From assembly GCF_003987335.1 (NCBI RefSeq), contig NZ_PIPK01000003.1, forward strand, positions 186,001 through 250,000: 64,000 nt of DNA. The letters run 5' to 3'. This stretch comes from Aliidiomarina maris. GTDB lineage: Bacteria > Pseudomonadota > Gammaproteobacteria > Enterobacterales > Alteromonadaceae. The notes beneath the pieces are model-generated. The model worked only from the letters and a program-made list of their open reading frames with translations. It searched no databases and had not been told where the DNA came from. A program made the position numbers and the translations under genes. This document shows positions 27,042-36,433 of the stretch, piece by piece (positions within the stretch are counted from its first letter, which is position 1; every line of letters starts with the position of its first letter).

Positions 27042-28703
27042 ATGCAAGGCATTGACTTTGTGCAAACCGACCAGACCTTGTTTTTAAAGGTGGACCCCAG
27101 CCTTGCGATCGCAGAGCTGGATGTCAATGCATTGGCGCAAGCATTTGCTGAATCCGACATGCGTCAGTGCTTGCTCGACGACAATGCATTTGATACTGCC
27201 CTAAAGGCCATGGTGAAAAAAGGCAGCGCTATGGTACGCATTGGTCAATGCTTACCGGCCCAATTCGAGCTCATCATCAGTGACGACGACATGCAAGTGA
27301 GCGCTCGCGTGCATGCTCCCTACGGTGGTAACCCCCTAACCTTAAATAAAATACTTAAATTGCTGCGTGAAGCAGGTATCACGATGGGGATCCGGCGCCA
27401 GGGCATGGAAAAGCTAGTTTTACATACCCAAACCGCTGATCCCGGTAGCGAAATCGAAGTCGTGTTAGCGCGAGGTCGTGCCGCTATTGACGGCGACGAT
27501 ACACGCTTTGAAGCCCTCGCCCAGGACGCACGTGACCGAGTATTACGGCCACAGCAAGCAGACGGCGACCGGGTTGATATGCGCAACCTAGGGGAAATCA
27601 TTAGCATTGAGGCTGGTACCCCGATATTAAAGCGCATTCCCCCCACGCCAGGCAGTGCAGGTTTCACCGTCAAAGGCCAAACGTTAGCCCCCGTGCCTGG
27701 TCTTAACCGCGAGCTCAAAGTCGGTCAAGGCACTGAGTTAAGTCCCGACGATAATAATATTTTGCTCGCTGCGCGCCAGGGCTTACCGCGCATCATGGAT
27801 AACACCGCCCACGTTGATGACGTGTTAACCATGCGCAAAGTGGATGCCACCACCGGGCATGTTAATTATGAAGGTTCTATCGTAATCAGTGGCAATGTTG
27901 GCCCTGGTATGCGCGTGATTGCGGGTGGCGATATCACCGTCAACGGCTACGTAGATTCTGCCTTCTTGCAAGCTGAAGGCAATATTACCATCACCAAAGG
28001 GGTGATTGGTCAGCAAGCGGAAGTGAATGAAAGCGACGAAAGTGACGCTCAGATTGAACATTCAACCCAAATTATCGCGGCAGGCTCAATTTGGGTGTCC
28101 TATAGCCAATACGCCACATTACGCGCTGCCAAAGGGCTGATTGTGGATAAACAATTGACCCACTGCCATGTCATCACCAGCGGTACTTTATGTTTAGGCG
28201 GCGAAGGTAAGGAGGCGAAAGGCAAATTGATCGGCGGTACCGTCGATACCAATACCCATGTCTATGCAGGGCAACTTGGCGCCCCTGCTGGTACTCGCAC
28301 CCGTATCAATATTCAAGATCCCGCAGCGTCACCTGCTTACCTTCAAGCTAAGGATGCATTGACGACCGAACTTAAAACTGAAATCGCCACTGTGAATAAG
28401 CTCACCAAAGTACGCCACAAAGCAAAACGCCAAATGTCTGGCCCTACGCTCGAGCGGTTTTTAAGTACCCTTGACCCCAAACTTGAAAACCATAGACGTA
28501 ATATTACGGTGCTTAAAATAAGGGCGCACGAGCTGCAAAAAGAGGCCCCCGAACGTCAAATGATCGTCGTCCACGCCAACCGTGTGTTACACTCAGGCGT
28601 GGTTTTTCACAGCACGTATGAAAGCAAACGGATTGAGGAAAATCGCGGTCCATCCACCTTGATTCTTAAGCACGGGAGCTTCAGCTACCAGTATGTTGGA
28701 TAA
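27042..28703 (+). CDS. fapA: FapA/DUF342 family protein
   Basis: 553-residue FapA-type protein: an N-terminal alpha/beta domain, then a polymer-forming right-handed beta-helix (about 160-400; PPTPGSAGFTVKGQTL, YEGSIVISGNVGPGMRVIAG, GDITVNGYVDSAFLQAEGN) and a C-terminal helical/coiled-coil part. In Vibrio FapA is a flagellar-assembly factor controlled by glucose-PTS EIIA. Start ATG 27042 (AAAGG); TTG one codon earlier is also open. The gene's end overlaps rsmC by 11 bases. Confidence 0.85.
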   Translation: MQGIDFVQTDQTLFLKVDPSLAIAELDVNALAQAFAESDMRQCLLDDNAFDTALKAMVKKGSAMVRIGQCLPAQFELIISDDDMQVSARVHAPYGGNPLTLNKILKLLREAGITMGIRRQGMEKLVLHTQTADPGSEIEVVLARGRAAIDGDDTRFEALAQDARDRVLRPQQADGDRVDMRNLGEIISIEAGTPILKRIPPTPGSAGFTVKGQTLAPVPGLNRELKVGQGTELSPDDNNILLAARQGLPRIMDNTAHVDDVLTMRKVDATTGHVNYEGSIVISGNVGPGMRVIAGGDITVNGYVDSAFLQAEGNITITKGVIGQQAEVNESDESDAQIEHSTQIIAAGSIWVSYSQYATLRAAKGLIVDKQLTHCHVITSGTLCLGGEGKEAKGKLIGGTVDTNTHVYAGQLGAPAGTRTRINIQDPAASPAYLQAKDALTTELKTEIATVNKLTKVRHKAKRQMSGPTLERFLSTLDPKLENHRRNITVLKIRAHELQKEAPERQMIVVHANRVLHSGVVFHSTYESKRIEENRGPSTLILKHGSFSYQYVG

Positions 28704-29715
28704 CACCAGCCAATTACTTTTACGCCACCCTATTTTGACCCCTGACAGCTGGCTGATTAATGCCAATGACGCGCTCTCGCATCAGGCTCCGGGCCTTCCA
28801 ACGTTGCGTGCACATTTTGTTTACGCGCATGCTGCGTACCGCGCCGATGACCCGATGCATACATTAGCGGCTGAGTTACCAAGCCAAACTATCCCCCATG
28901 CGGTGGTGTATGTGCCAAAAGAAAAAGCGCTGCTACACATGCTAATGGATAACCTCGCACAATACACCACAAGCGGTACAACCGTGCATCTGGTTGGCCA
29001 CAATAAAGGTGGCATCAAGTCAGTGGTGAAACAGCTCGGCGGGTACTGGCAGCAGAGCGAAAAGCTAGCCAGCGGTAACCATTGCTTGCTGTATGCGTGC
29101 ACCCGTAGCGACCAAGTTGCACCGCCGTTTACGCTGGCAAGCTATCGACATAGTTACCGTTTAGCCGAGTACTCGAACCTTGAAGTGTTTAACCTGCCCG
29201 GTGTATTTAGTGAGCAAAAGCTTGACCAAGGCACGCAACTACTGTTGGATTACTTGCACCAAAAACCGCGCCCTAAGAGCCCCCAGCGTGTGCTCGACTT
29301 CGCCTGCGGCACCGGTATTATTGGTGCTTATTTGCGTGCACATTACCCCGTCGCACATTTAACTGCCTGCGATATTAGCAGCTTGGCCTTGAATTGCAGT
29401 CAGCACACGCTAGCGGCGCAGCCAAATACATGTGACTTTGAATTAGTCGCCAGCGACGGCCTGCAACGTATTCAGCACCGTTACGATTGGATAGTCAGTA
29501 ACCCACCGTTTCATACCGGACAAAAAACCGACTACAGCATTGCCGCGCAATTTTTTGCCGCCGCCAAGCAACGCTTGCATAAAAATGGTCGCCTGACCTT
29601 GGTAGCCAACAGCTTTCTAGGCTACAAAGATATGTTAAGCCCACATTTTGCCAAGGTCGAAGAGGTGCAGAACAACAATAAGTTCAAAATTATTGAGGCG
29701 TGGCAGCCATGCTAG
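28693..29715 (+). CDS. rsmC: 16S rRNA m2G1207 methyltransferase RsmC
   Basis: Methylates N2 of G1207 in 16S rRNA of the 30S subunit with SAM. A duplicated methyltransferase layout: a degenerate N-terminal half and a catalytic C-terminal half with VLDFACGTGIIGAY (200-213) and SNPPFHTGQKTDY (269-281). 340 residues, E. coli being 343. Overlaps fapA upstream and the kinase gene downstream (7 bases), so three genes are translationally linked, an unusual mix of rRNA modification and signalling. Confidence 0.93.
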   Translation: MLDNTSQLLLRHPILTPDSWLINANDALSHQAPGLPTLRAHFVYAHAAYRADDPMHTLAAELPSQTIPHAVVYVPKEKALLHMLMDNLAQYTTSGTTVHLVGHNKGGIKSVVKQLGGYWQQSEKLASGNHCLLYACTRSDQVAPPFTLASYRHSYRLAEYSNLEVFNLPGVFSEQKLDQGTQLLLDYLHQKPRPKSPQRVLDFACGTGIIGAYLRAHYPVAHLTACDISSLALNCSQHTLAAQPNTCDFELVASDGLQRIQHRYDWIVSNPPFHTGQKTDYSIAAQFFAAAKQRLHKNGRLTLVANSFLGYKDMLSPHFAKVEEVQNNNKFKIIEAWQPC

Positions 29716-31322
29716 GGTCCCTGCGTAAGGGGCTATTACTTACTACCGCGGGCATTAGCGCCTTAGTTTGCTTCGCCTGCGTCAGCCTGTTCGCTTGGTA
29801 TAGTTACCAGTATCAGGTGAAGCAGCTGTCAGCGCGCAGTGCTGAGTTAGGCGACTTACTTAGTATCCATGTAAGCCAACTCATGTCCCAGCAACCACAC
29901 GAGTGGGCAGACGCCTTTGAACGGGTATTGCGCCCCAACTCACACCTGTTAAATGTTCACGTCTACCTATACAACAGCCAGGACGAGCTTGAATTTCGAA
30001 GTAGCTACAATCGCGCCGGCATCGCGCCGATTACCACCCGCATTCAAAGCGAAGGCGGCAGTGCAGTATTGCGCGCACCACAGATACGCCCCCAAGGCAT
30101 TGACTATATCGTGCCGATTATGGCTCCACCACCGGCCCAACAAACCTTACGCGCAGTGCAGCCAACTCAGCGCGGTTACCTGTTTACTCGTACCGACCAT
30201 TCCGGCTTAGCCGAGGCACGTCAAACCTTTGCGGTTTTAGCCCTGCTGGCGGTCAGCTTAGCGGTGTTAATGGCACTCCTGATGGCGTCGTTGCTCAGCG
30301 GCTTATTCACCCGGCCTCTGAATCAGCTAATTCACACCAGCGCGGAAGTTGCCAGAACCCGCGATTACAGTATCCGCGCTAAACGCGCGCCATTTTACGA
30401 AATTGACGTCTTGAGCCACAACTTGAATACGGTATTAAAGCGCATTCAACAGTCCATTCAGGAACGCGATAAAGCGCAAGCGGCAAGCGCTGCGCTGAAT
30501 CGTGAGCTCGAGCAGCAAGTCACCGAGCGCACCAGTGCTTTGCGCCAAGCCAACCATGAATTATTAGAAACCCTAGAACAACTCCACCAGCATCAGGGTC
30601 ATCAAGTTGAAGCGCAGAAGCTGTCATCGTTGTCTGAACTGGTCGCTGGGATTTCCCACGAAATTAATACCCCACTTGGTTTAGCCGTGACCGCAGCCTC
30701 GATGTTGGAAGAACAGATCAAGGCAGCGCCTGAACAAAGTCTTCAGCACGAACAAGTGGACATTCTGCAGCGTAACTTGACCCGCGCTGTAGAGCTGATG
30801 AATGACTTCAAGAAAATTGCGATAGACCATGCCTCAGAGCATGCCAGTGCCGTAGACTTTAACCAAATGCTGGAAGATATTATGACCAGCGCTCGTGCTG
30901 TCAGTGAGTACCGGGGTAAACTGGCTGACAATGTCACTGTCAGTATCGAGAGCGAGTTACGTCAACCGATTATGGCGAAAGTCGGTATTTGGCAGCAAAT
31001 TATTACCAGTTTGTATGATAATTCCCTTACCCACGCATTCAGTCACACCAGCGACCCTGCGATTACGGTCAGCGTGCACGTTGTCGACCAGCGTCTACGC
31101 ATTTGTTGGCATGATAACGGTTGCGGCGTACCCGCAGATATTTTACGCCGCATATTTGACCCTTTTGTGACCACCAAACGAGGACAAGGCAATAGTGGCT
31201 TAGGCATGCATGTGGTGTATAATTTAGTCACACATACGCTAGGTGGTAGTATTCGTTGTCGCAGCGAAGCCGAACAGGGCTTTGAAGTGACGATAGAATG
31301 TGCATTTGATTATGCAAATTAA
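29709..31322 (+). CDS. Membrane sensor histidine kinase
   Basis: 537 residues from ATG 29709 (a GTG at 29700 is also open). Two TM helices (about 11-31 and 172-197) enclose a periplasmic sensor of about 140 residues; then HAMP, a coiled coil (about 245-305), the HisKA box SELVAGISHEINTPLG with H317, an N-box LYDNSLTHA, a G1 box DNGCGVP and a G2 GNSGLGMHVVYNLV. No receiver or HPt domain is fused. The next gene, 94 bases on, is arcA, so ArcA could be a partner, but Arc kinases normally reach ArcA through an HPt. The ligand is unknown. Confidence 0.87.
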   Translation: MLGSLRKGLLLTTAGISALVCFACVSLFAWYSYQYQVKQLSARSAELGDLLSIHVSQLMSQQPHEWADAFERVLRPNSHLLNVHVYLYNSQDELEFRSSYNRAGIAPITTRIQSEGGSAVLRAPQIRPQGIDYIVPIMAPPPAQQTLRAVQPTQRGYLFTRTDHSGLAEARQTFAVLALLAVSLAVLMALLMASLLSGLFTRPLNQLIHTSAEVARTRDYSIRAKRAPFYEIDVLSHNLNTVLKRIQQSIQERDKAQAASAALNRELEQQVTERTSALRQANHELLETLEQLHQHQGHQVEAQKLSSLSELVAGISHEINTPLGLAVTAASMLEEQIKAAPEQSLQHEQVDILQRNLTRAVELMNDFKKIAIDHASEHASAVDFNQMLEDIMTSARAVSEYRGKLADNVTVSIESELRQPIMAKVGIWQQIITSLYDNSLTHAFSHTSDPAITVSVHVVDQRLRICWHDNGCGVPADILRRIFDPFVTTKRGQGNSGLGMHVVYNLVTHTLGGSIRCRSEAEQGFEVTIECAFDYAN

Positions 31323-31416
31323 GCGTGAAAACTTGCATTTATATAGGCAAAAAACTTATCCTAACCATCAGATCTAAATTTAATCTTGCAACATCGTACA
31401 TAAGACAGGACAAACT

Positions 31417-32145
31417 ATGAGCGCAAAGCTTCTAATCGTGGAAGATGAAGTTGTCACGAGACAAACTTTAGCCCGCCTATTCCAGCAAGAAGGCTATGAA
31501 GTGTTTGACGCTGCGGATGGCAAACAAATGGAAAATATCATGGCGCAGCAGCCCGTGGATTTGATCATTATGGATGTCAACCTGCCGGGCCAGTCAGGTT
31601 TAGAGCTGGCTGAGTCATTACGTGAGCAAAAGAATATTGGATTAGTCTTTTTAACCGGCCGTGATAGCGATGAAGATCGTTTACTTGCGCTAGAACTTGG
31701 CGCCGATGATTACCTTATCAAGCCGTACAATCCGAAAGAACTAACCATTCGCGTACGTAACTTATATCGTCGTATTGAGCACAGTCAGCAGCCGAACGAA
31801 CCTAAAGTCGAAGGTTCACGTGAATTCCATTTCAATGGTTGGGTGTTAGATTGCGATAGCCGTTGTCTGTATTCACCAGACAAGAAAATGTTCCGTTTAC
31901 CGAAAAGCGAATATCGCGCGATGGAATTGTTTTTGACCCAACCGGGTAAAATTCATGACCGCGAAACTTTGGTACGTAAGATGCTAGATCGTGAATTGCG
32001 TCCAAATGATCGTACTGTGGACGTAGCCATTCGTCGCATTCGTCGCCATTTTGAATCGCACCCAGAAACGCCAAACCTAATCACCACCATTCATGGTGAA
32101 GGCTATCGTTTCGTTGGCGACGTGCGTGTTGAGATTTCTCAATAA
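31417..32145 (+). CDS. arcA: Response regulator ArcA
   Basis: OmpR-type regulator of respiratory/redox metabolism. Receiver with phospho-accepting D53 in LIIMDVNLPG, signature GADDYLIKPYNP, then a winged-helix domain (FNGWVLDCDSR, IRRIRRHFES, TTIHGEGYRFVG) that matches ArcA specifically. 242 residues. The SD is ACAGGACA. Terminated by a strong hairpin shared with the convergent hptA gene. In Shewanella, ArcA is phosphorylated via ArcS and the separate HPt protein HptA, and that arrangement appears to apply here. Confidence 0.95.
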   Translation: MSAKLLIVEDEVVTRQTLARLFQQEGYEVFDAADGKQMENIMAQQPVDLIIMDVNLPGQSGLELAESLREQKNIGLVFLTGRDSDEDRLLALELGADDYLIKPYNPKELTIRVRNLYRRIEHSQQPNEPKVEGSREFHFNGWVLDCDSRCLYSPDKKMFRLPKSEYRAMELFLTQPGKIHDRETLVRKMLDRELRPNDRTVDVAIRRIRRHFESHPETPNLITTIHGEGYRFVGDVRVEISQ

Positions 32146-32172
32146 CAGTACGGTTTGATAGCGTCACTGTAT

Positions 32173-32200
32173 AAAAAAACCAGCCTCGGCTGGTTTTTTT
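32173..32200. terminator. Bidirectional terminator of arcA and hptA
   Basis: AAAAAAACCAGC-CTCG-GCTGGTTTTTTT: T-runs on both strands, between two convergent genes. Confidence 0.95.
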
Positions 32201-32217
32201 GTGGGTCAACATGCAAA

Positions 32218-32571
32218 TTATGCGGCCAGCCAAGCTTTAACTTTTGGCACATCTTCCTGCATCCATACTTGCCAAGCGTCCATTTGCACTTGGGCTTGTG
32301 GCCAAGTCCAGGTATCGCGCTCTAAAAATGCCATCACTTCGCCCATCCGTGCGAAGCCCAACGAGCGACAGGCACCTTTTATTTTGTGAGCTTGACGACG
32401 AAAGCTGGCTTCGTCTTCCGCGGCACGCAGGGCAGTCAGCTCTTCAAAATAGTCTGGCATTAAGGATTCTAAGGTTGCTAGGCTGTCATTCAACCCTTCG
32501 CTACCAAGCAGGTCACGGTACTGACTCAACAAATCAAAGTTAATTGATTCGGAATAACTGATAAGGCTCAT
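32218..32571 (-). CDS. hptA: Stand-alone HPt phosphotransfer protein, HptA-like
   Basis: 117-residue histidine phosphotransfer protein. RRQAHKIKGACRSLGFARMG matches the HPt domain of E. coli ArcB (EAHKIKGAAGSVG), with H62 the phospho-accepting residue. In Shewanella HptA relays phosphate from the hybrid kinase ArcS to ArcA. Here hptA converges with arcA over a shared terminator, which strongly supports that partner. No arcB/arcS-type hybrid kinase is in the window. Confidence 0.88.
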   Translation of the reverse strand: MSLISYSESINFDLLSQYRDLLGSEGLNDSLATLESLMPDYFEELTALRAAEDEASFRRQAHKIKGACRSLGFARMGEVMAFLERDTWTWPQAQVQMDAWQVWMQEDVPKVKAWLAA

Positions 32572-32659
32572 TAAATTTTCCGTTTTGCTGGTTTAAATCC
32601 AAATTTAGTATGCTGGCGTACTACTTTACAATCGAGCCGAGTCAATTAACGCTTGTGAG

Positions 32660-32688
32660 TTAAAATAGCGGGCCGACTCAGATATAAT
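32660..32688 (+). promoter_or_regulatory. Putative sigma-70 promoter of folE2
   Basis: TTAAAA (32660-32665), a 17-base spacer and TATAAT (32683-32688), 49 bases before the folE2 ATG. No clear Zur box was recognised. Confidence 0.5.
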
Positions 32689-32737
32689 AACCCGTCAATC
32701 TAGATTTGACACCACCTTATCGCGGAGTAGTGAACGC

Positions 32738-33664
32738 ATGCCAACTTCAATGCCTGATATAGCCAATCAAGACAGTGCCCAAACCGTTGGGACATTGGAC
32801 TGGGTTGGCATGAGTAATATCGAAATGCCGCTATTGGTGACGGTGCCGGGTCAGCCTGACCGCCAAGTCAGTGCCAAAGTTGACGCATTTGTCAGCCTCG
32901 ATGATGCCCAAGCTAAGGGTATTCATATGTCTCGCCTGTATTTAGCGGTGGACGAGCTGTCCGCAAGCGGAAGCTTGCAGCCGGCGCAATTGCACACGTT
33001 GCTAAAAACATTTATTCATACCCATGCTGATCTGAGCAGCAGCGCGATGGTGCGCTTCCACTTTGACTACCATTTGCGTCGCAAGTCACTGATTAGCAAA
33101 AAGCAAGGCTGGAAGGCTTACCCAGTCACTTTGCAAGCGGTGTTAAGCGAACAAGGCCTGGAGATTGAGTTAGGTGTGCAAATTCCTTATTCGTCAACTT
33201 GCCCTTGCTCAGCTGCACTGGCACGCCAGATCATTCAAGACGCTTTTGCGGCGCGCTTTGAGGATGACAGCATTGACAAAGACGACGTCCTGGCTTGGCT
33301 TGGCACCACCGACGGTGTGCCTGCAACACCGCACAGCCAACGTTCGATTGCCGATATCAAGGTGAAATTACGTGAAGACGGCACTGATTTGCCGATCGAA
33401 GATTTGATCGATGCCGTAGAAGACACGTTGAAGACGCCTGTGCAAGCAGCGGTTAAACGTGAGGACGAGCAAGAGTTCGCGCGTTTGAACGGCCAAAACC
33501 TGATGTTCTGCGAAGATGCGGCTCGCCGCATTAAGCATTGCTTGAACCAGCGCCAGGACGTACGCGATTTCTGGGTGCGAATTAACCATTACGAATCACT
33601 CCATGCCCACGATGCGGTGAGCATTGCGACCAAGGGTGTTGCGGGTGGTTTCCTGGCTCGTTAA
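32738..33664 (+). CDS. folE2: GTP cyclohydrolase FolE2 (type IB)
   Basis: Converts GTP to 7,8-dihydroneopterin triphosphate, the first step of folate synthesis, with a metal-flexible enzyme unrelated in detail to zinc-dependent FolE. The family signature [13 protein letters not shown] (C155, C157) is present along with [19 protein letters not shown] near the N-terminus and [12 protein letters not shown] near the C-terminus. 308 residues, normal. Monocistronic between a promoter and a terminator. In many bacteria folE2 is a zinc-starvation backup; whether a zinc FolE exists elsewhere cannot be seen. Confidence 0.95.
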   Translation: MPTSMPDIANQDSAQTVGTLDWVGMSNIEMPLLVTVPGQPDRQVSAKVDAFVSLDDAQAKGIHMSRLYLAVDELSASGSLQPAQLHTLLKTFIHTHADLSSSAMVRFHFDYHLRRKSLISKKQGWKAYPVTLQAVLSEQGLEIELGVQIPYSSTCPCSAALARQIIQDAFAARFEDDSIDKDDVLAWLGTTDGVPATPHSQRSIADIKVKLREDGTDLPIEDLIDAVEDTLKTPVQAAVKREDEQEFARLNGQNLMFCEDAARRIKHCLNQRQDVRDFWVRINHYESLHAHDAVSIATKGVAGGFLAR

Positions 33665-33699
33665 GCATTAGCTTTCAGACCTTTAAGATACCTAATACG

Positions 33700-33730
33700 A
33701 AAGCGGCCAAGTGCCGCTTTTGTATTTTTA
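33700..33730 (+). terminator. Terminator of folE2
   Basis: AAAGCGGC-CAAGT-GCCGCTTT followed by TGTATTTTTA. Confidence 0.88.
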
Positions 33731-33797
33731 ATAACACTTGGCACTATACTTGCTTTCATTCCAGCAGAGAACAACAGCACAAGAATTGAGGTGTGTG

Positions 33798-34361
33798 ATG
33801 GAATTTTTGCTTATTGGTTTTATTGCGGTGTTAGTGTTAGTGGCGTTATTGGCCGCACGTTTAACTGAGCGCTATGCCCCCTACCCGTACAAAAAGCGTG
33901 ATGAAAGCTTATTTTCTGCCACAGAAGAGCAATTTTTAACCTTACTCGAGCGTGGCCTGGGCCAGCAATATCGCATTTTGACCAAAGTACGATTAGGCGA
34001 TGTGGTCAGCGTACGTAATAAAGGCATGTCACGCGCGGCAGTTCGCGAGGCCCAGGGTAAAGTGGCAAACCGCATGCTTGATTATGTGTTGTGTGACCGC
34101 ACCCAAGGCATGCGCGTGGTTGCAGTGATTGAACTCGAAGCCAACGAGCCGAACCAACATCAAGTGAAACGCAACTGGTTTCTGAAAAACTCGTTAACCG
34201 CAGCGGGTATTCCATTCTTGCGCTTCAAAGCCAAGTCAGGGTATCGCGCCGACGAGCTTGCACGTTTCATCGAATCTAAATTACACCAGTCGGATTACGT
34301 GCGTGCAGCACGTCCGAAATTACGTGGCGCCGATGGCCAGTCTGCCCCAATGGCCGCCTGA
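33798..34361 (+). CDS. DUF2726 protein with N-terminal membrane anchor
   Basis: 187 residues from ATG 33798 (SD GAGGTG). One N-terminal TM helix (FLLIGFIAVLVLVALLAA), then a DUF2726 domain (about 40-165) with LLERGLGQQYRILTKVRLGD, LDYVLCD and VAVIELEAN. The D...E.x pattern (D in LDYVLCD, E in IELEAN) recalls PD-(D/E)XK nuclease-like folds, to which DUF2726 has been linked, but activity is unknown. It overlaps the next gene by 29 bases. Confidence 0.78.
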   Translation: MEFLLIGFIAVLVLVALLAARLTERYAPYPYKKRDESLFSATEEQFLTLLERGLGQQYRILTKVRLGDVVSVRNKGMSRAAVREAQGKVANRMLDYVLCDRTQGMRVVAVIELEANEPNQHQVKRNWFLKNSLTAAGIPFLRFKAKSGYRADELARFIESKLHQSDYVRAARPKLRGADGQSAPMAA

Positions 34362-35289
34362 GGTTAGCCTCTGGCTGCTGTACACCCTTATCATCGTCGC
34401 TGAGCGCTACCTCAGCGGCGTTGGCCGCAGCCACCCTGCCCATGCCCTTAACCTGCTAGCGATTGGTATGGCGCGCAAAGTTCAGCGCCCTGACAACAGT
34501 CGCTCACAGCAACGCATTTCCGGTTTAATGGCTTTGCTTAGCCTGACACTACCTTGGCTAGTGATTGTCGCCATGGTGATGTGGATAAGTGAGCTGGATT
34601 GGATTATCGATGCACTCATACTCTTTGTCTGCTTGCATAGCTGTAGCGCGCGTAAAGACTTTAATGCCATCGCGGGTCATCTTAAACTTGGTCACAACGA
34701 GCGTGCTAAAGCACTCAATCAAGCCTATGTAAGCCGCGATACTAGCCGCCTGTCAGAACTAGGTAACACCAAAGCCGGAATCGAGTGGTACAGCCGTTTT
34801 ATCACTCAGGCTTGGGTTAGCACGCTACTGTGGTTTGTGGTAGTTGGGCCGTTGGCCGCACTTGCTTACCGAATTATCTATCAACTGGCTCAGGCGTGGC
34901 CTGCAACGCAAACCCAATGGCGCGACTTTGGCTTCGCCGCCAACTGGTTAGCTCGCGCCTTTAGCTGGCCAGGTGTCTACCTTGTATTGCTAATGCTTGC
35001 CATGCGGCAACTGTTGGGGGGCAAGGTTTTGCCCTGGCGATTCGCCCAGCAGCCGTATATGCACGCCCAAGATGGCAAAATATGGCGCGCTGTGGCGTCT
35101 CGACTGCACATTACCCTAGGTGGGCCAATTATGCTGAATGGCCGCAAGCGCGTACGGCCAAAATTTCACTTCGGGGCTGAACCTAGCCCCCATGCATTGC
35201 CCAAGCTGGGTCGTTTAATGACTCGAATACAGCTTTGTACTTGGTTGATAATCAGTCCTTTATTGCTAATTGGCTTAGTAATTCAGTGA
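34333..35289 (+). CDS. CobD/CbiB-like membrane protein (AmpE-type), not a clear B12 gene
   Basis: 318-residue integral membrane protein with about five TM segments. The region SRDTSRLSELGNTKAGIEWY followed by VVGPLAALAYRIIYQLA parallels the CbiB/CobD pattern (RDT...E...PLAALAYR), and a cytosolic loop LGGPIMLNGRKRVRPKF follows. No cobalamin genes are nearby and the canonical CbiB EN-DG motif is altered, so the activity is doubtful; AmpE-like signalling is an alternative. Start ATG 34333 is a choice; the frame is open to 34258 but would overlap DUF2726 further. Confidence 0.68.
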   Translation: MASLPQWPPEVSLWLLYTLIIVAERYLSGVGRSHPAHALNLLAIGMARKVQRPDNSRSQQRISGLMALLSLTLPWLVIVAMVMWISELDWIIDALILFVCLHSCSARKDFNAIAGHLKLGHNERAKALNQAYVSRDTSRLSELGNTKAGIEWYSRFITQAWVSTLLWFVVVGPLAALAYRIIYQLAQAWPATQTQWRDFGFAANWLARAFSWPGVYLVLLMLAMRQLLGGKVLPWRFAQQPYMHAQDGKIWRAVASRLHITLGGPIMLNGRKRVRPKFHFGAEPSPHALPKLGRLMTRIQLCTWLIISPLLLIGLVIQ

Positions 35290-35368
35290 AGATGCTCAAC
35301 ATAGCATCGATCCTTGTGTTCGCTTCATATATAATGCCCGCCTTAATAACGTACGGATTTTTATACCC

Positions 35369-36394
35369 ATGAAGAAATATCATGTCATTGGCCTTGGCAA
35401 CGCGCTTGTCGACCAAGAATACAAGGTCACCGACGAGTTCTTAGCAGCGAACCAGCTTGAAAAAAGCATCATGACTTTGCTTGACGAGCAGCAGCAAACC
35501 GATTTGCTGACCAAGCTTGAGCAGCATTTTAAACTTGAGAAGCGCGCAGGCGGCGGTTCCGCAGCGAATTCTCTGGTGGCATTGAGCCAATTTGGCGGCA
35601 ATGCATTTTATTGCTGTAAAGTAGCCAATGACGAAGCTGGGGCTTTCTATCGCCACGATTTAGAAAGTGCAGGCGTAGCCACTCGTTTACAACATCAGGA
35701 CAACGATGGCCTGACCGGTAAATGTGTGGTGATGGTGACTCCAGATGCGGAACGCACCATGTGCACGCACTTAGGTATCACCATCGATTTCTCCACGGAT
35801 GAGCTTGAGCTTGATAAAATCGCCGAGTCTGAATACCTGTATATCGAGGGTTACTTAGCGACCTCAGAAGTAGCACGTAAAGCCGTTGCTAAAGCGCGCG
35901 AAGAAGCCAACCAGCGTGGCACCAAGTTGGCCTTAACCTTCTCTGATTCATCCATGGTGAAATATTTCAAAGAAGGGTTGCAGGAATTCTTAGACCCTGG
36001 CGTCGACCTGCTATTCTGTAATGAAGACGAAGCGCTTGAGTACACAGGCGAAAGTGATTTCGACCAAGCGATGGCGGCATTATTGCGCTGCGCCAAAGAA
36101 GTAGTGATTACGCGCGGCCCAGCGGGTGCAGTGATCGGACAGCAGCAGCAACGCGTACAAGTACCAGGCTTCAAGGTCAAAGCGATTGATACCAACGGTG
36201 CTGGTGACATGTTCGCAGGTGCGTACCTGTATGGCATCACTCGTGGTTTGACACCTGCACAGGCCGGTACATTGGCTAGCCGCAGCGCCGCAGAAGTGGT
36301 TAGCAATTATGGCCCTCGCTTAGAACCAGCCACTCAGCAAGCTATCTTGCAAGAACTTGGCTTGGCTCAGGAAGCAGCCACCGCTAACGCTTAA
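35369..36394 (+). CDS. Adenosine kinase, PfkB family
   Basis: Phosphorylates adenosine to AMP. PfkB motifs: GGGSAANSLVALSQFGG near residue 61, and DTNGAGDMFAGAYLYG with the catalytic Asp in GAGD. 341 residues. A perfect TATAAT lies at 35330-35335 upstream. 39 bases before ahcY, whose reaction releases adenosine, so the two enzymes complete SAH recycling. Family members act on related nucleosides; the ahcY context supports adenosine. Confidence 0.9.
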   Translation: MKKYHVIGLGNALVDQEYKVTDEFLAANQLEKSIMTLLDEQQQTDLLTKLEQHFKLEKRAGGGSAANSLVALSQFGGNAFYCCKVANDEAGAFYRHDLESAGVATRLQHQDNDGLTGKCVVMVTPDAERTMCTHLGITIDFSTDELELDKIAESEYLYIEGYLATSEVARKAVAKAREEANQRGTKLALTFSDSSMVKYFKEGLQEFLDPGVDLLFCNEDEALEYTGESDFDQAMAALLRCAKEVVITRGPAGAVIGQQQQRVQVPGFKVKAIDTNGAGDMFAGAYLYGITRGLTPAQAGTLASRSAAEVVSNYGPRLEPATQQAILQELGLAQEAATANA

Positions 36395-36433
36395 TGAATC
36401 ATTTATCCAGGCACGTTAATCCAGGAAACCATA

